Shown here: in pieces, positions 7,944 to 14,986 of the stretch
Layout: each line of letters opens with the position of its first letter
How positions within the stretch are numbered: the first letter of the stretch is position 1
Assembly: GCA_036495525.1 (NCBI GenBank)
Contig: DASXMR010000110.1
Coordinates: 1-22,985, forward strand
Direction of reading: 5' to 3'
From: DASXMR01 sp036495525
GTDB lineage: Bacteria; Actinomycetota; Actinomycetes; Streptosporangiales; Streptosporangiaceae
DNA: 22,985 bases
Position numbers and translations under genes: made by a program
The notes under the pieces: generated by a model
What the model saw: only the letters and a program-made list of their open reading frames with translations
What the model was told of the DNA's origin: nothing
Database searches by the model: none

Positions 7944-9098
7944 CTAAGCCGGCTGCCGGGATTGAGATAGCTGCCTGAGGATCGCCTGCACCCGTCCATT
8001 GCCGGGGTTGTCTGCGTTCCCGAACAGCACTGCCGCGTCTCGTGCCGCAGCAGTAGTCGCGCCGACCAGCCACTTGCGATAGATGTCGGACACCAGTTCC
8101 ATGCGTCCTGACCGGCTGGTGATCTGCCGTGCGCACACCGCGGGGAAGCCCTGGCGGGTCGTCAGCGCCGCCGATCCGGTGTACCGGGCGCAATTCTGCG
8201 GACTGCTCTCCAGACCCGGCTGGACGACGAGCTCGCCGCTGGCGCTGGTGACGGTGGCACCGCCGACGATGTTGTTGATGGCCCGCGCTGCTACCTCGAG
8301 GCTGTCGAGCGGGCTGGCCGGGTTGTACGGATGGTGCAGATTGAGGGAAAAGGCCAGCTCCCCGCCCTGGGTTGGCGTGATCGGCTCAAGACCCGCCCGG
8401 CCCGTCGCCCGGTCCACGAAGTGCGGATTGTCATAGCTCGTCAGCAGCGCGAAGACCCAGAGGATCTGGTCTGAGTCCTTGGCGCAGGCGAAGTTGACCA
8501 GGCCTGGCTCGGATCGGACATCGGGATTGCGGCAGGCGATGGCCGCTTCCCGGCGCACCGTGGCGACGCTGGACGGCCAGGACTTCTGGCCGACCAGCAC
8601 TACTGCGATCAGCACGCAAGCCAGTACCACGGCCGCACTGCTGAGCAGCGCCACCCAGCTGCGCCTGGACAGGCGCCGGCGAGCGCTGGTGCGGCCGTGG
8701 TTCAGCAGCATCGTGGTCCGGTCGGCGGCTGCATCCGAGCTGCTCCCGCCCTCGGCCTGCCCTGCATCCCGGCCTGATGCACCAGTTCCCGGCCTGGTCG
8801 CTTCGCCGCGCGAGGCGCCCGGACCTCCGCGAGCCTCGGCCTGGTAACCGCCAGCCGTGCTGCTGCCCAGGTACGCGAACGGACCGTCGGCCGGGCTTGG
8901 CGTTCCCTGGCCCGGCGCGGCTTCGCGGCTGGCTCGCGGCCGCGCCCCGGCAGCTGCGGTGACCGGCTCGGCTGCCCGCTCGGTATCGAGCAGCAGCTGC
9001 ACGTCGGTGAGTCGGCGGCGCAGCTCGTCCGCCTGATGCCGAAGGTCGGCCAGGCGCTCGCCGGCTGGCCTCAGGTCGTCTCCGAGATGCGCGGTCAC
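7944..9098 (-). CDS. Coiled-coil, single-pass membrane protein with Cys-containing outer domain
   Basis: 384 residues from GTG 9098, preceded by a GGGGTGG ribosome site. Residues ~12-40 form a Leu/Arg/Glu heptad-like helix; residues 45-140 are a disordered Ala/Gly/Ser linker; RRRLSRR then a hydrophobic helix at ~148-170 gives one membrane span with the N-terminus inside. The outer ~210 residues hold four Cys (IACRN, NFACA, QNCAR, AVCAR), which suggests two disulfides. The pattern LLTSYDNPHF and the NNIVGGATV segment are not from a family I can name. It is the first gene of the trio and lies 89 nt before the hydrolase gene, so it may anchor or regulate that enzyme. Residues and codon use look normal for the genome. 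Confidence 0.75.
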   Translation of the reverse strand: MTAHLGDDLRPAGERLADLRHQADELRRRLTDVQLLLDTERAAEPVTAAAGARPRASREAAPGQGTPSPADGPFAYLGSSTAGGYQAEARGGPGASRGEATRPGTGASGRDAGQAEGGSSSDAAADRTTMLLNHGRTSARRRLSRRSWVALLSSAAVVLACVLIAVVLVGQKSWPSSVATVRREAAIACRNPDVRSEPGLVNFACAKDSDQILWVFALLTSYDNPHFVDRATGRAGLEPITPTQGGELAFSLNLHHPYNPASPLDSLEVAARAINNIVGGATVTSASGELVVQPGLESSPQNCARYTGSAALTTRQGFPAVCARQITSRSGRMELVSDIYRKWLVGATTAAARDAAVLFGNADNPGNGRVQAILRQLSQSRQPA

Positions 9099-9209
9099 GC
9101 CGCCACCCCGCGCCTGATCAGCCGTGCGTAACAGTCAGCCTGGCGGCATTCGCGGCGCGCCCAGGCCGACCACCCGGGACAATGAGTGACCTGTAGCATC
9201 CAATGATTA

Positions 9210-9260
9210 GAACATAGATACGAACAGAATGGGAAGGCGTCCGGACTGGAATATATGTTC
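9210..9260. promoter_or_regulatory. Divergent intergenic inverted repeat (GAACATA/TATGTTC)
   Basis: GAACATA (9210-9216) and TATGTTC (9254-9260) are exact complements 37 nt apart. The similarity extends to 10 of 13 positions beyond the core, and a further GAACA occurs at 9222-9226. The patch is AT-rich compared with its surroundings and sits between the leftward cell-wall operon and the MerR promoter. It may be an operator or part of the cell-wall operon promoter. No binding protein is proposed. Confidence 0.35.
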
Positions 9261-9273
9261 GATAGACAAAGAC

Positions 9274-9304
9274 TTGACTCTGTACCGCGGTACGGCTGTT
9301 AGCT
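9274..9304 (+). promoter_or_regulatory. mer-type promoter/operator of the MerR gene
   Basis: The -35 hexamer TTGACT (9274-9279) and the -10 hexamer TTAGCT (9299-9304) are separated by 19 bp, the over-long spacer characteristic of MerR-activated promoters. The spacer holds the dyad CTGTACCGCGGTACGG (perfect core GTACCGCGGTAC). From family knowledge, the Tn501/Tn21 mer promoter has TTGACT, a GTAC...GTAC dyad, and TAAGGT after 19 bp, so the match is close. The expected transcription start falls at about 9310-9312, on the ATG of the gene, implying autoregulation and a leaderless mRNA. Confidence 0.8.
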
Positions 9305-9311
9305 TCGCGGC

Positions 9312-9704
9312 ATGAGTGGTGTGACGATCGGCAAGCTGGCGGCGAGCGAGGGCGTCGGCGTCGAGACTGTGCGCTTCTATCAGCGTCTCGGGCTGCTGGC
9401 CTTGCCTGACCGGCCGCGCGGCGGCTTCCGTGAGTACGGCGCTGACGATCAGTGGCGGCTGGCATTCATCCGGCGGGCACGGGGTCTCGGATTTACCCTC
9501 GCGGAGATTAAGGACCTGCTGGGGACGGCCGAGCAGATGCCAGCGAGCGCGGTCAGCGCCGCTGCAGACCGCAAGCTGGCCGCCGTCCGGCAGCAGATTC
9601 GCGAGCTTTCCCAGCTTGAGTGCCGGCTCCGGCGGCTGGCGAAGGTCTGCCGGCACGGCGACAGCGCGGATTGCCTGATGCTGCGCCTGGGCGAGCCAGC
9701 CTGA
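9312..9704 (+). CDS. MerR-family heavy-metal/thiol-responsive transcription regulator
   Basis: 130 residues. The N-terminal winged helix-turn-helix is clear (TIGKLAASEGVGVETVRFYQRLGLL, then the wing RPRGGFREYG and the FIRRARGLGFTLAEI helix), followed by a dimerisation coiled coil (~80-110) and a C-terminal metal-binding-type loop. Cys residues are C104, C113 and C121; C113-x7-C121 resembles the C-x8-C of mercuric MerR, but the Cys of the long dimer helix (C82 in Tn501 MerR) is missing. The ligand may be Hg, another soft metal or a thiol/redox signal. No Shine-Dalgarno precedes the ATG, which fits the leaderless prediction. A thioredoxin gene follows 161 nt later on the same strand. Confidence 0.85.
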   Translation: MSGVTIGKLAASEGVGVETVRFYQRLGLLALPDRPRGGFREYGADDQWRLAFIRRARGLGFTLAEIKDLLGTAEQMPASAVSAAADRKLAAVRQQIRELSQLECRLRRLAKVCRHGDSADCLMLRLGEPA

Positions 9705-9865
9705 CCGGCAGGGGCCGGCTGGCCGAATCAGCGGCTGGCCGGTCCGCCCTCCCGGCAGCCAGGCTGCAGCCACCAGGGCCGGGCGTCCGGCCAGCTCGCA
9801 CTGCCCGGCCACGAGCATGATCCAAGCGGCGGGGACGACCATCGGTAGGTATTCGGAGGACAGCA

Positions 9866-10189
9866 ATGAGCCTGGCGAGAACTGTTACTGACGAGACGTT
9901 TGATGCTGAGGTGATCTGCAGTCCAAGGCCGGTCATCGTTGCGTACCGGGCGCAGTGGTGCGGGCCGTGCCGGCAGCTGGCACCCGTGCTGGAGGCCATC
10001 GCCACCGATCGGGCCGGTGAGGTCGACCTGGTCGAGCTGGACGTCGACGAGAACCCGCAGACCGCCCGCAGGTTCAGCATCCTGCACGTGCCCACGACCG
10101 CTGTCTTCAGCGGCGGAGAGCCGGTTCGCCAGGTGATCGGCGCGAAGTCCAAGGCCGCGCTGCTGCGGGACCTGGCCGGCGTGCTGTGA
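9866..10189 (+). CDS. Thioredoxin
   Basis: 107 residues, the standard thioredoxin length. The active site WCGPC is at residues 31-35, with the cis-Pro loop HVPTT (Pro76) and a C-terminal GAKSKAALLRDL helix. An additional Cys18 is present. It is a cytoplasmic dithiol-disulfide reductase that needs NADPH-thioredoxin reductase encoded elsewhere. A strong GGAGGA site (9855-9860) lies 5 nt before the ATG. It follows the MerR gene without an obvious terminator between, so co-transcription from the mer-type promoter is plausible; a separate promoter in the 161-nt gap cannot be excluded. Confidence 0.93.
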   Translation: MSLARTVTDETFDAEVICSPRPVIVAYRAQWCGPCRQLAPVLEAIATDRAGEVDLVELDVDENPQTARRFSILHVPTTAVFSGGEPVRQVIGAKSKAALLRDLAGVL

Positions 10190-10352
10190 CGAGGCCCGAG
10201 GCCCCGGGCAAAGGCCCGTCCGGCCCCCGGCAAAATCTGCGCCTTAATCGCCTGACCGGTGCCGCACGCGGATAATCAGCTACTACGCCGGAAGTATCGT
10301 GTGCTGTGCGGCTATAGAGGCACATTCCTTTACCGGCGGGGGGCATCGACTC

Positions 10353-12017
10353 GTGGCGAGGCGCGGCGGCATCGCGGCCACGAGCTGGCGATGGCGCCGC
10401 CCTTTTCCGCGGCTCGCGAGCGTGACGTGCAGCCTGCTGCTGCTGGCCGGGCTGCTGACCGGGTGCAGCGCGCTGCCACCCAGGCATGGTGACCAGGAGG
10501 TCGTCAGGGGCGGGCCCGCCGGGGCTTACGTCGTGCCCCCCGGCATTCACAAGATCAAGCACGTGATCGTGATCATGCAGGAAAACCGCTCATTCGACAG
10601 CTACTTCGGCACCTACCCGGGGGCCGACGGGATTGCCAAGCCGAATGGCCCGGTCCCGTGCGTGCCAGACCCCGCCGGCGGATGCGTGCGCCCCTTCCAC
10701 GACACCAGCGATGTCAACGGCGGCGGTCCGCACGGCGAGGCCAATGCAGTCGCCGACGTCGATCACGGCAAGATGGACGGCTTCATCAGGCAGCTCGACG
10801 GCGCCAGGCGGAGCTGCCGCGACGCCAACGACCCCGCCTGCGTGCCGCGCGGCACGCCGGATGTGATGGGTTACCACACCGGCGCTGAGATCCCCAACTA
10901 CTGGGCCTACGCCAAGAACTACGTGCTCGACGACCGCATGTTCGAGCCGGTGAAGTCCTGGTCGCTGCCCGATCACCTGTATATGGTCTCGGGCTGGTCA
11001 GCGCGCTGCAAGGACCGCTCGCCGATGAGCTGCGTCAACGACGTCGTCGGTCCCTATGGCGTCACCAGATTCGACGACGCGGTGCACCAGGAGCTCACGA
11101 CCGGCAAGACCAGCATCGACCTCGCCTGGACCGACCTCACCTGGCTGCTTTACGCCAGCCACGTCAGCTGGCGCTACTACATCCAGACCGGTGACCAGCC
11201 CGACTGCGAGGATGACTCGGCCGAGACGTGCGCGCCGGTGCCGCAGCGGTTCAGCACGCCGGGAATCTGGAACCCGCTGCCGCTGTTCGGCGACGTGCAG
11301 TCCGACCATCAGCTGCCGAACATCCAGAATCTCGACGGGTACTTTGCCGCGGCGAAGGCCGGCCGGCTGCCAGCAGTCAGCTGGGTGACGCCGAACGGCG
11401 CCGACAGCGAGCATCCGCCGGCCAGCGTTCACCAGGGCCAGGCATACGTGACAGCGGTGATCAACGCGGCCATGAAGAGCCCGGACTGGTCGTCTACCGC
11501 GATTTTCCTGACCTGGGATGACTGGGGCGGCTTCTTTGACGGCGTGGTACCGCCTGCGGTGGACCAGAACGGCTACGGCCTCCGGGTGCCGGCGATGGTC
11601 ATCTCGCCCTACGCCAGGCGGGGCTTCATCGACCACCAGATCCTGAGCAGCGACGCCTACCTGAAGTTCATCGAGGACGACTTCCTGAACGGCGCCCGGC
11701 TCAACCCGCTGACCGATGGCCGGCCTGACCGGCGACCGGACGTGCGAGAGGACGAGCGCCAGCTCGGCAACCTCGTGCAGGACTTCAATTTCGGCCAGCC
11801 GCCTCGGCCGCCGCTGCTGCTGCCCACCAACCCGCCGGCGGACTCGCCGACGATTCCGGCGTGGTTCAGGGGCAAGCCGCCCTGCCTGGGCTGCACCACC
11901 CCGCCGCCCGCGCCGTCTGGGTCGCCGCAGCACAGCCGGCCTCATCACGACCGGCATCAGGGCAGCAGGTCGGGTGCGGGGCACGGCAAGACGGGCCACC
12001 GCCACTCACGGCACTGA
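10353..12017 (+). CDS. Phospholipase C/acid phosphatase-family phosphoesterase, lipoprotein (copy 1)
   Basis: PF04185-type phosphoesterase. The preferred start is GTG at 10353, after a GGGGGG purine tract, giving 554 residues; an in-frame GTG at 10299 has no ribosome site. The N-terminus carries RRPF (Tat-like) before a hydrophobic stretch and the lipobox LLTGC, so Cys38 would be lipidated and the enzyme placed outside the membrane. Family motifs: HVIVIMQENRSFDSYFG (metal-binding Glu/Asn), the KSWSLPDHL region expected to carry the Ser/Thr nucleophile, and TWDDWGGFFDG (metal-binding Asp pair). It hydrolyses phosphomonoesters or phospholipids; the substrate is unknown. The C-terminus ends in an unusual His/Arg/Gly-rich tail. 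It is followed by a close paralogue 165 nt downstream. Confidence 0.9.
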   Translation: MARRGGIAATSWRWRRPFPRLASVTCSLLLLAGLLTGCSALPPRHGDQEVVRGGPAGAYVVPPGIHKIKHVIVIMQENRSFDSYFGTYPGADGIAKPNGPVPCVPDPAGGCVRPFHDTSDVNGGGPHGEANAVADVDHGKMDGFIRQLDGARRSCRDANDPACVPRGTPDVMGYHTGAEIPNYWAYAKNYVLDDRMFEPVKSWSLPDHLYMVSGWSARCKDRSPMSCVNDVVGPYGVTRFDDAVHQELTTGKTSIDLAWTDLTWLLYASHVSWRYYIQTGDQPDCEDDSAETCAPVPQRFSTPGIWNPLPLFGDVQSDHQLPNIQNLDGYFAAAKAGRLPAVSWVTPNGADSEHPPASVHQGQAYVTAVINAAMKSPDWSSTAIFLTWDDWGGFFDGVVPPAVDQNGYGLRVPAMVISPYARRGFIDHQILSSDAYLKFIEDDFLNGARLNPLTDGRPDRRPDVREDERQLGNLVQDFNFGQPPRPPLLLPTNPPADSPTIPAWFRGKPPCLGCTTPPPAPSGSPQHSRPHHDRHQGSRSGAGHGKTGHRHSRH

Positions 12018-12137
12018 CCTGCGGCGCTGCCCATCTTGCCGGTAGCGTGCCGGTAAGGCGCAGGCTGCCGGCTTGCTGCAAGTGCGCGGCATTTGCCCGC
12101 ACGGCCGGAGATCCGCCGGTAAGGTCCCTCCTTGGAC

Positions 12138-12156
12138 TTAGGCAAGCCTTAGCTTC
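12138..12156 (+). promoter_or_regulatory. Candidate iron box (DtxR/IdeR/DmdR-type operator)
   Basis: TTAGGCAAGCCTTAGCTTC matches 15 of 19 positions of the actinobacterial iron-box palindrome TTAGGTWAGSCTWACCTAA, with differences at positions 6, 15, 18 and 19. It lies 26 nt before the ATG of the second phosphoesterase, where a bound repressor would block transcription. The right half is weaker than the left. Nothing similar is seen before the first copy. The match was counted by eye. Confidence 0.55.
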
Positions 12157-12182
12157 TCGGACCTGAACAGGGAGAACGGCGC

Positions 12183-13793
12183 ATGGCTGTGGTACGGCCC
12201 GGCAGTCAGCTGTTGCCCGGGCGGGCCCGCGGCCTCCGGCCGGGCCGGCGGGTACTCGCCGCCTCGACTGCCTTGCTGCTGTGCGGCGGCCTGCTCGCCG
12301 CCTGTTCGAGCGCGCGTCTGCCGGCGGCAGCGCGCCACCCTGGCCAGAAGAAGAATTCGGCCTTCAGCGCTAGCGACCCGCTCAACTCCGGCATCCACAA
12401 GATCAAGCACGTGATCGTGATCATGCAGGAGAACCGGTCCTTCGACGAGTACTTCGGCACCTACCCCGGTGCCGATGGCATCCGCCGGAAAGACGGCAGC
12501 ACGCCCTGCGTGCCTGATCAGCAGGAACACGGGTGCGTGCGCCCCTACCACGACAGCGCCGACGTCAATGGCGGCGGACCGCACGGCCGCAAGGACTCCA
12601 ACGCAGACGTTGACGGCGGCAAGATGGACGGCTTCATCAAGCAGCGCAACCAGGCGCGGAACAGCTGCCATATCGCCAGCGACCCGGCATGCGAGCCGGG
12701 CGGCAAGCCGGACGTGATGGGCTACCACACCGCCGCCGAGATCCCGAACTACTGGAAATACGCGAAGAACTACGTGCTCCAGGACCACATGTTCGAGGCG
12801 GTGAAGTCCTGGTCACTGCCCGCGCACCTGTACATGGTCTCGGCGTGGTCAGCCAAGTGCAAGGACAAGGACCCGCTCAGCTGCGCTACCGACATCGGCG
12901 GCCCGTACAACCTGCACCGGTTCGATGACGCGGTGCAGAACGAGCTGAACCACGGCAAGACCAACATCGACCTGGCCTGGACGGACCTGACCTGGCTGCT
13001 GCACCAGTACCACGTGAGCTGGCGGTACTACATCCAGACGGGCCTGCAGCCCGACTGCAGCAACGACTCAGCCGAGACGTGCGCGCCGGTGCGGCAGAAA
13101 GCCACCACGCCCGGCATCTGGAATCCGCTCGCGCTGTTCGGCGACGTGAAGGAAGACCATCAGCTGCGCGACATCCAGAACCTGGACGGCTACTTCAGCG
13201 CCGCCAGGCGCGGCAAGCTCCCGGCCGTGAGCTGGGTTGTGCCGTCCGAACCGGACAGCGATCACCCGCCAGCCAGCGTGCACCAGGCGCAGGCGTACGT
13301 GACCTCGGTGGTCAACGCCGCGATGAAGAGCCCGGACTGGTCATCCACCGCGATCTTCATGGCCTGGGATGACTGGGGCGGGTTCTACGATCACGTGAAC
13401 CCGCCAACGGTCGACCACGCCGGCTACGGCATGCGGGTGCCTGCGATGATCATTTCCCCGTACGCCAAGCGCGGCTACATCGACCACCAGGTGCTCAGCA
13501 GCGACGCGTACCTGAAGTTCATCGAGGATGACTTCCTGCAGCAGGCGCGGCTCGACCCCAGGACCGACGGCCGGCCCGACCGCAGGCCCGACGTCAGGGA
13601 AGACGCCAACATCCTCGGCAACCTGGCGAACGACTTCGACTTCAGCCAGAAGGCGCGCCCGCCGTTGCTGCTGCCCACCAACCCCCGGACGGACTCGCCG
13701 ACGATCCCGGCGCAGTTCCAGCACAAGGGCCGCTGTTACGGCTGCACCCGGCCGCCAGCGACCAAGCCGAACACCGGAGCCTTCGCCGGCTGA
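12183..13793 (+). CDS. Phospholipase C/acid phosphatase-family phosphoesterase, lipoprotein (copy 2)
   Basis: 536 residues from ATG 12183, with AGGGAG 8 nt upstream. Signal: RPGRRVLAAST, a hydrophobic helix, then the lipobox LLAAC (Cys41). It is collinear with copy 1 from GIHKIKHVIV to the end and about three quarters identical by eye, with the same motifs: MQENRSFDEYFG (E84, N85), KSWSLPAHL, AWDDWGGFYDHV and SSDAYLKFIEDDF. It lacks the His-rich tail and has a short Pro/Thr tail instead. Like copy 1 it should be an outward-facing phosphoesterase acting on phospholipids or organic phosphates. The iron-box-like site upstream suggests regulation different from that of copy 1. The gene ends at a nested hairpin and converges with the EamA gene. 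Confidence 0.9.
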   Translation: MAVVRPGSQLLPGRARGLRPGRRVLAASTALLLCGGLLAACSSARLPAAARHPGQKKNSAFSASDPLNSGIHKIKHVIVIMQENRSFDEYFGTYPGADGIRRKDGSTPCVPDQQEHGCVRPYHDSADVNGGGPHGRKDSNADVDGGKMDGFIKQRNQARNSCHIASDPACEPGGKPDVMGYHTAAEIPNYWKYAKNYVLQDHMFEAVKSWSLPAHLYMVSAWSAKCKDKDPLSCATDIGGPYNLHRFDDAVQNELNHGKTNIDLAWTDLTWLLHQYHVSWRYYIQTGLQPDCSNDSAETCAPVRQKATTPGIWNPLALFGDVKEDHQLRDIQNLDGYFSAARRGKLPAVSWVVPSEPDSDHPPASVHQAQAYVTSVVNAAMKSPDWSSTAIFMAWDDWGGFYDHVNPPTVDHAGYGMRVPAMIISPYAKRGYIDHQVLSSDAYLKFIEDDFLQQARLDPRTDGRPDRRPDVREDANILGNLANDFDFSQKARPPLLLPTNPRTDSPTIPAQFQHKGRCYGCTRPPATKPNTGAFAG

Positions 13794-13795
13794 CA

Positions 13796-13828
13796 GCGGC
13801 CGCCGCTCGGGCGGCGTGTCCGGGCCGC
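13796..13828 (+). terminator. Nested hairpin between convergent genes
   Basis: The inner stem CGCCGC/GCGGCG (13801-13806 with 13811-13816, loop TCGG) is extended by outer arms GCGGC (13796-13800) and GCCGC (13824-13828), with a 7-nt bulge on the right side. It starts 3 nt after the stop of phosphoesterase copy 2 and could act in both directions, since the EamA gene ends at 13914 on the other strand. Confidence 0.6.
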
Positions 13829-13913
13829 GTGATACATGTTGCCGCCGCTTGCGCCTGGCCACTCAGGAGCGGGCCGGGACTGACCCGTCGCCGGGCGCAC
13901 ATGAGCGGTGGCG

Positions 13914-14906
13914 TTACCGCTGGCCCGCCAGCTCCGGCTCGGACCGTGGCGCCGCCGGGGGAAGCTCGGGCGCGGGCCGCAGCTCGTCGAGGCGGACCAT
14001 GGCGATGCCCGCCACGATCAGCGCGCCGCCGGCCAGCTGGACCGGCACCGGCACCTGACCGAGCAGCAGCCACGCGAACAGCACGGCGAACATCACCTCG
14101 GTCAGCCCGGCGAACGAGGCAAGCCGCGGGCCGAGCATGCGCGCGGCGCTGATACCGGAGACATAGGCCAGCGTCGCGGCGATCAGCGACAGGCACGCGA
14201 CCGGCACCAGCCAGCTCACCTCCCGGCCAGCCAGGACTACCGTGCCGAAGGTGGCCCGCAGCGGCACGATCCCGGTGAGGCCGGCGAGCGCCAGCGCGAC
14301 CGCGCCGACGGCCATGCCGGAGCTGGCCAGCGCCACCGGCGGGAGCTCATCGGTGCCGTGCCCGGCGACCACGAAATAGGTGGCCAGCCCGAAGGCGGCG
14401 CCCAGCGCCCACAGCACGCCGGCTATGTCGAGGTGACTGTGCCCGAACACGCCGAGCACCAGCGCGAGGCCGACCATCGCCGCGACCGCACCAGCGGCGG
14501 TCAGCTGCCGTGGCCGCTGCCCGTGCCGCAGCCACATCCAGCCGACGACCAGCAGCAAGCCCGAGTACTCGAGCATGAGAGCCACGCCCACGGCCAGGTG
14601 CTGCAGCGCGATGAAATAGCACAGCTGGGCGCCGGCGACCGCCGCCAGGCCGTAGGTGGTGGTCTGGCCTGCCTGGCGGCGCAGCACGTGCCAGCGTCCG
14701 CGCAGCGCGACCACCGCCGGGATGGCCAGGACTATCGCGGCAATGCCGACTCGGGCGAGGACCGCGGCTGCCGGGGACCAGCCGGCCGCCAACAGTGACG
14801 TGCCTACCGATCCCGAGGTGCTGAAGGAGGCCGCTGACAGCAGCGACATGCCCCAGGCTGCCCCGAGCCCGGTGCGCTGGCGGCCGGGACTGCTGCTGCG
14901 CGGCAT
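13914..14906 (-). CDS. EamA/DMT-superfamily transporter
   Basis: 330 residues with about ten hydrophobic helices in two EamA-type halves: half 1 runs from GAAWGMSLLSAASFSTSG to ALVLGVFG, half 2 from IAGVLWALGAAFGLATYF to GGALIVAGIAMVRL. The halves show the usual duplication, including the conserved LASFAGLTEVMFAVLFAWLLLGQ end. It is an inner-membrane drug/metabolite exporter-type carrier; the substrate is not predictable. A GGAGGAGG ribosome site lies 6-8 nt before ATG 14906. It is divergent from a CGNR zinc-finger gene across an 80-nt region holding a perfect dyad, so the CGNR protein probably controls it. Confidence 0.9.
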   Translation of the reverse strand: MPRSSSPGRQRTGLGAAWGMSLLSAASFSTSGSVGTSLLAAGWSPAAAVLARVGIAAIVLAIPAVVALRGRWHVLRRQAGQTTTYGLAAVAGAQLCYFIALQHLAVGVALMLEYSGLLLVVGWMWLRHGQRPRQLTAAGAVAAMVGLALVLGVFGHSHLDIAGVLWALGAAFGLATYFVVAGHGTDELPPVALASSGMAVGAVALALAGLTGIVPLRATFGTVVLAGREVSWLVPVACLSLIAATLAYVSGISAARMLGPRLASFAGLTEVMFAVLFAWLLLGQVPVPVQLAGGALIVAGIAMVRLDELRPAPELPPAAPRSEPELAGQR

Positions 14907-14924
14907 GCTTCCTCCTCCAACATC

Positions 14925-14959
14925 ACGTCATCAGCAAACGTCTATTACAGTGATGACGT
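14925..14959. promoter_or_regulatory. Dyad operator shared by the EamA and CGNR genes
   Basis: ACGTCATCA (14925-14933) and TGATGACGT (14951-14959) are exact 9-bp complements separated by 17 nt, inside an unusually AT-rich divergent promoter region. An extra ACGT occurs at 14938-14941. The centre-to-centre distance of 26 bp is compatible with a dimer or tetramer of the adjacent regulator. Core promoter hexamers could not be assigned safely on either strand. Confidence 0.6.
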
Positions 14960-14986
14960 TAGAGCCGCGGCGTGTTAGGAGTCAAG

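Noticed and set aside
3355..9098. Integrated conjugative element or prophage lysis module
   Set aside because: Large wall hydrolases with membrane partners occur in such elements, but no integrase, att repeats, ATPase, relaxase or holin is present in the window.
9207..9866. Leftward 219-codon frame opposite the MerR gene
   Set aside because: Covers the strong MerR gene and its promoter in antisense; no recognisable domain.
10205..10218. Hairpin CGGGC/GCCCG after the thioredoxin as terminator
   Set aside because: Only 5 bp with loop AAAG; too weak to call, although its position would suit.
10299..10352. Upstream GTG start for the first phosphoesterase
   Set aside because: No ribosome site, and it adds a polar stretch in front of the signal peptide; GTG 10353 behind a G-rich tract fits a lipoprotein.
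12038..12124. Direct repeats GCCGGTA (12038, 12049, 12115)
   Set aside because: Short, irregularly spaced and composed of common GC-rich words; likely chance.
12183..12788. Leftward frame over the second phosphoesterase start region
   Set aside because: Antisense shadow; the rightward gene has a lipobox, family motifs and a ribosome site.
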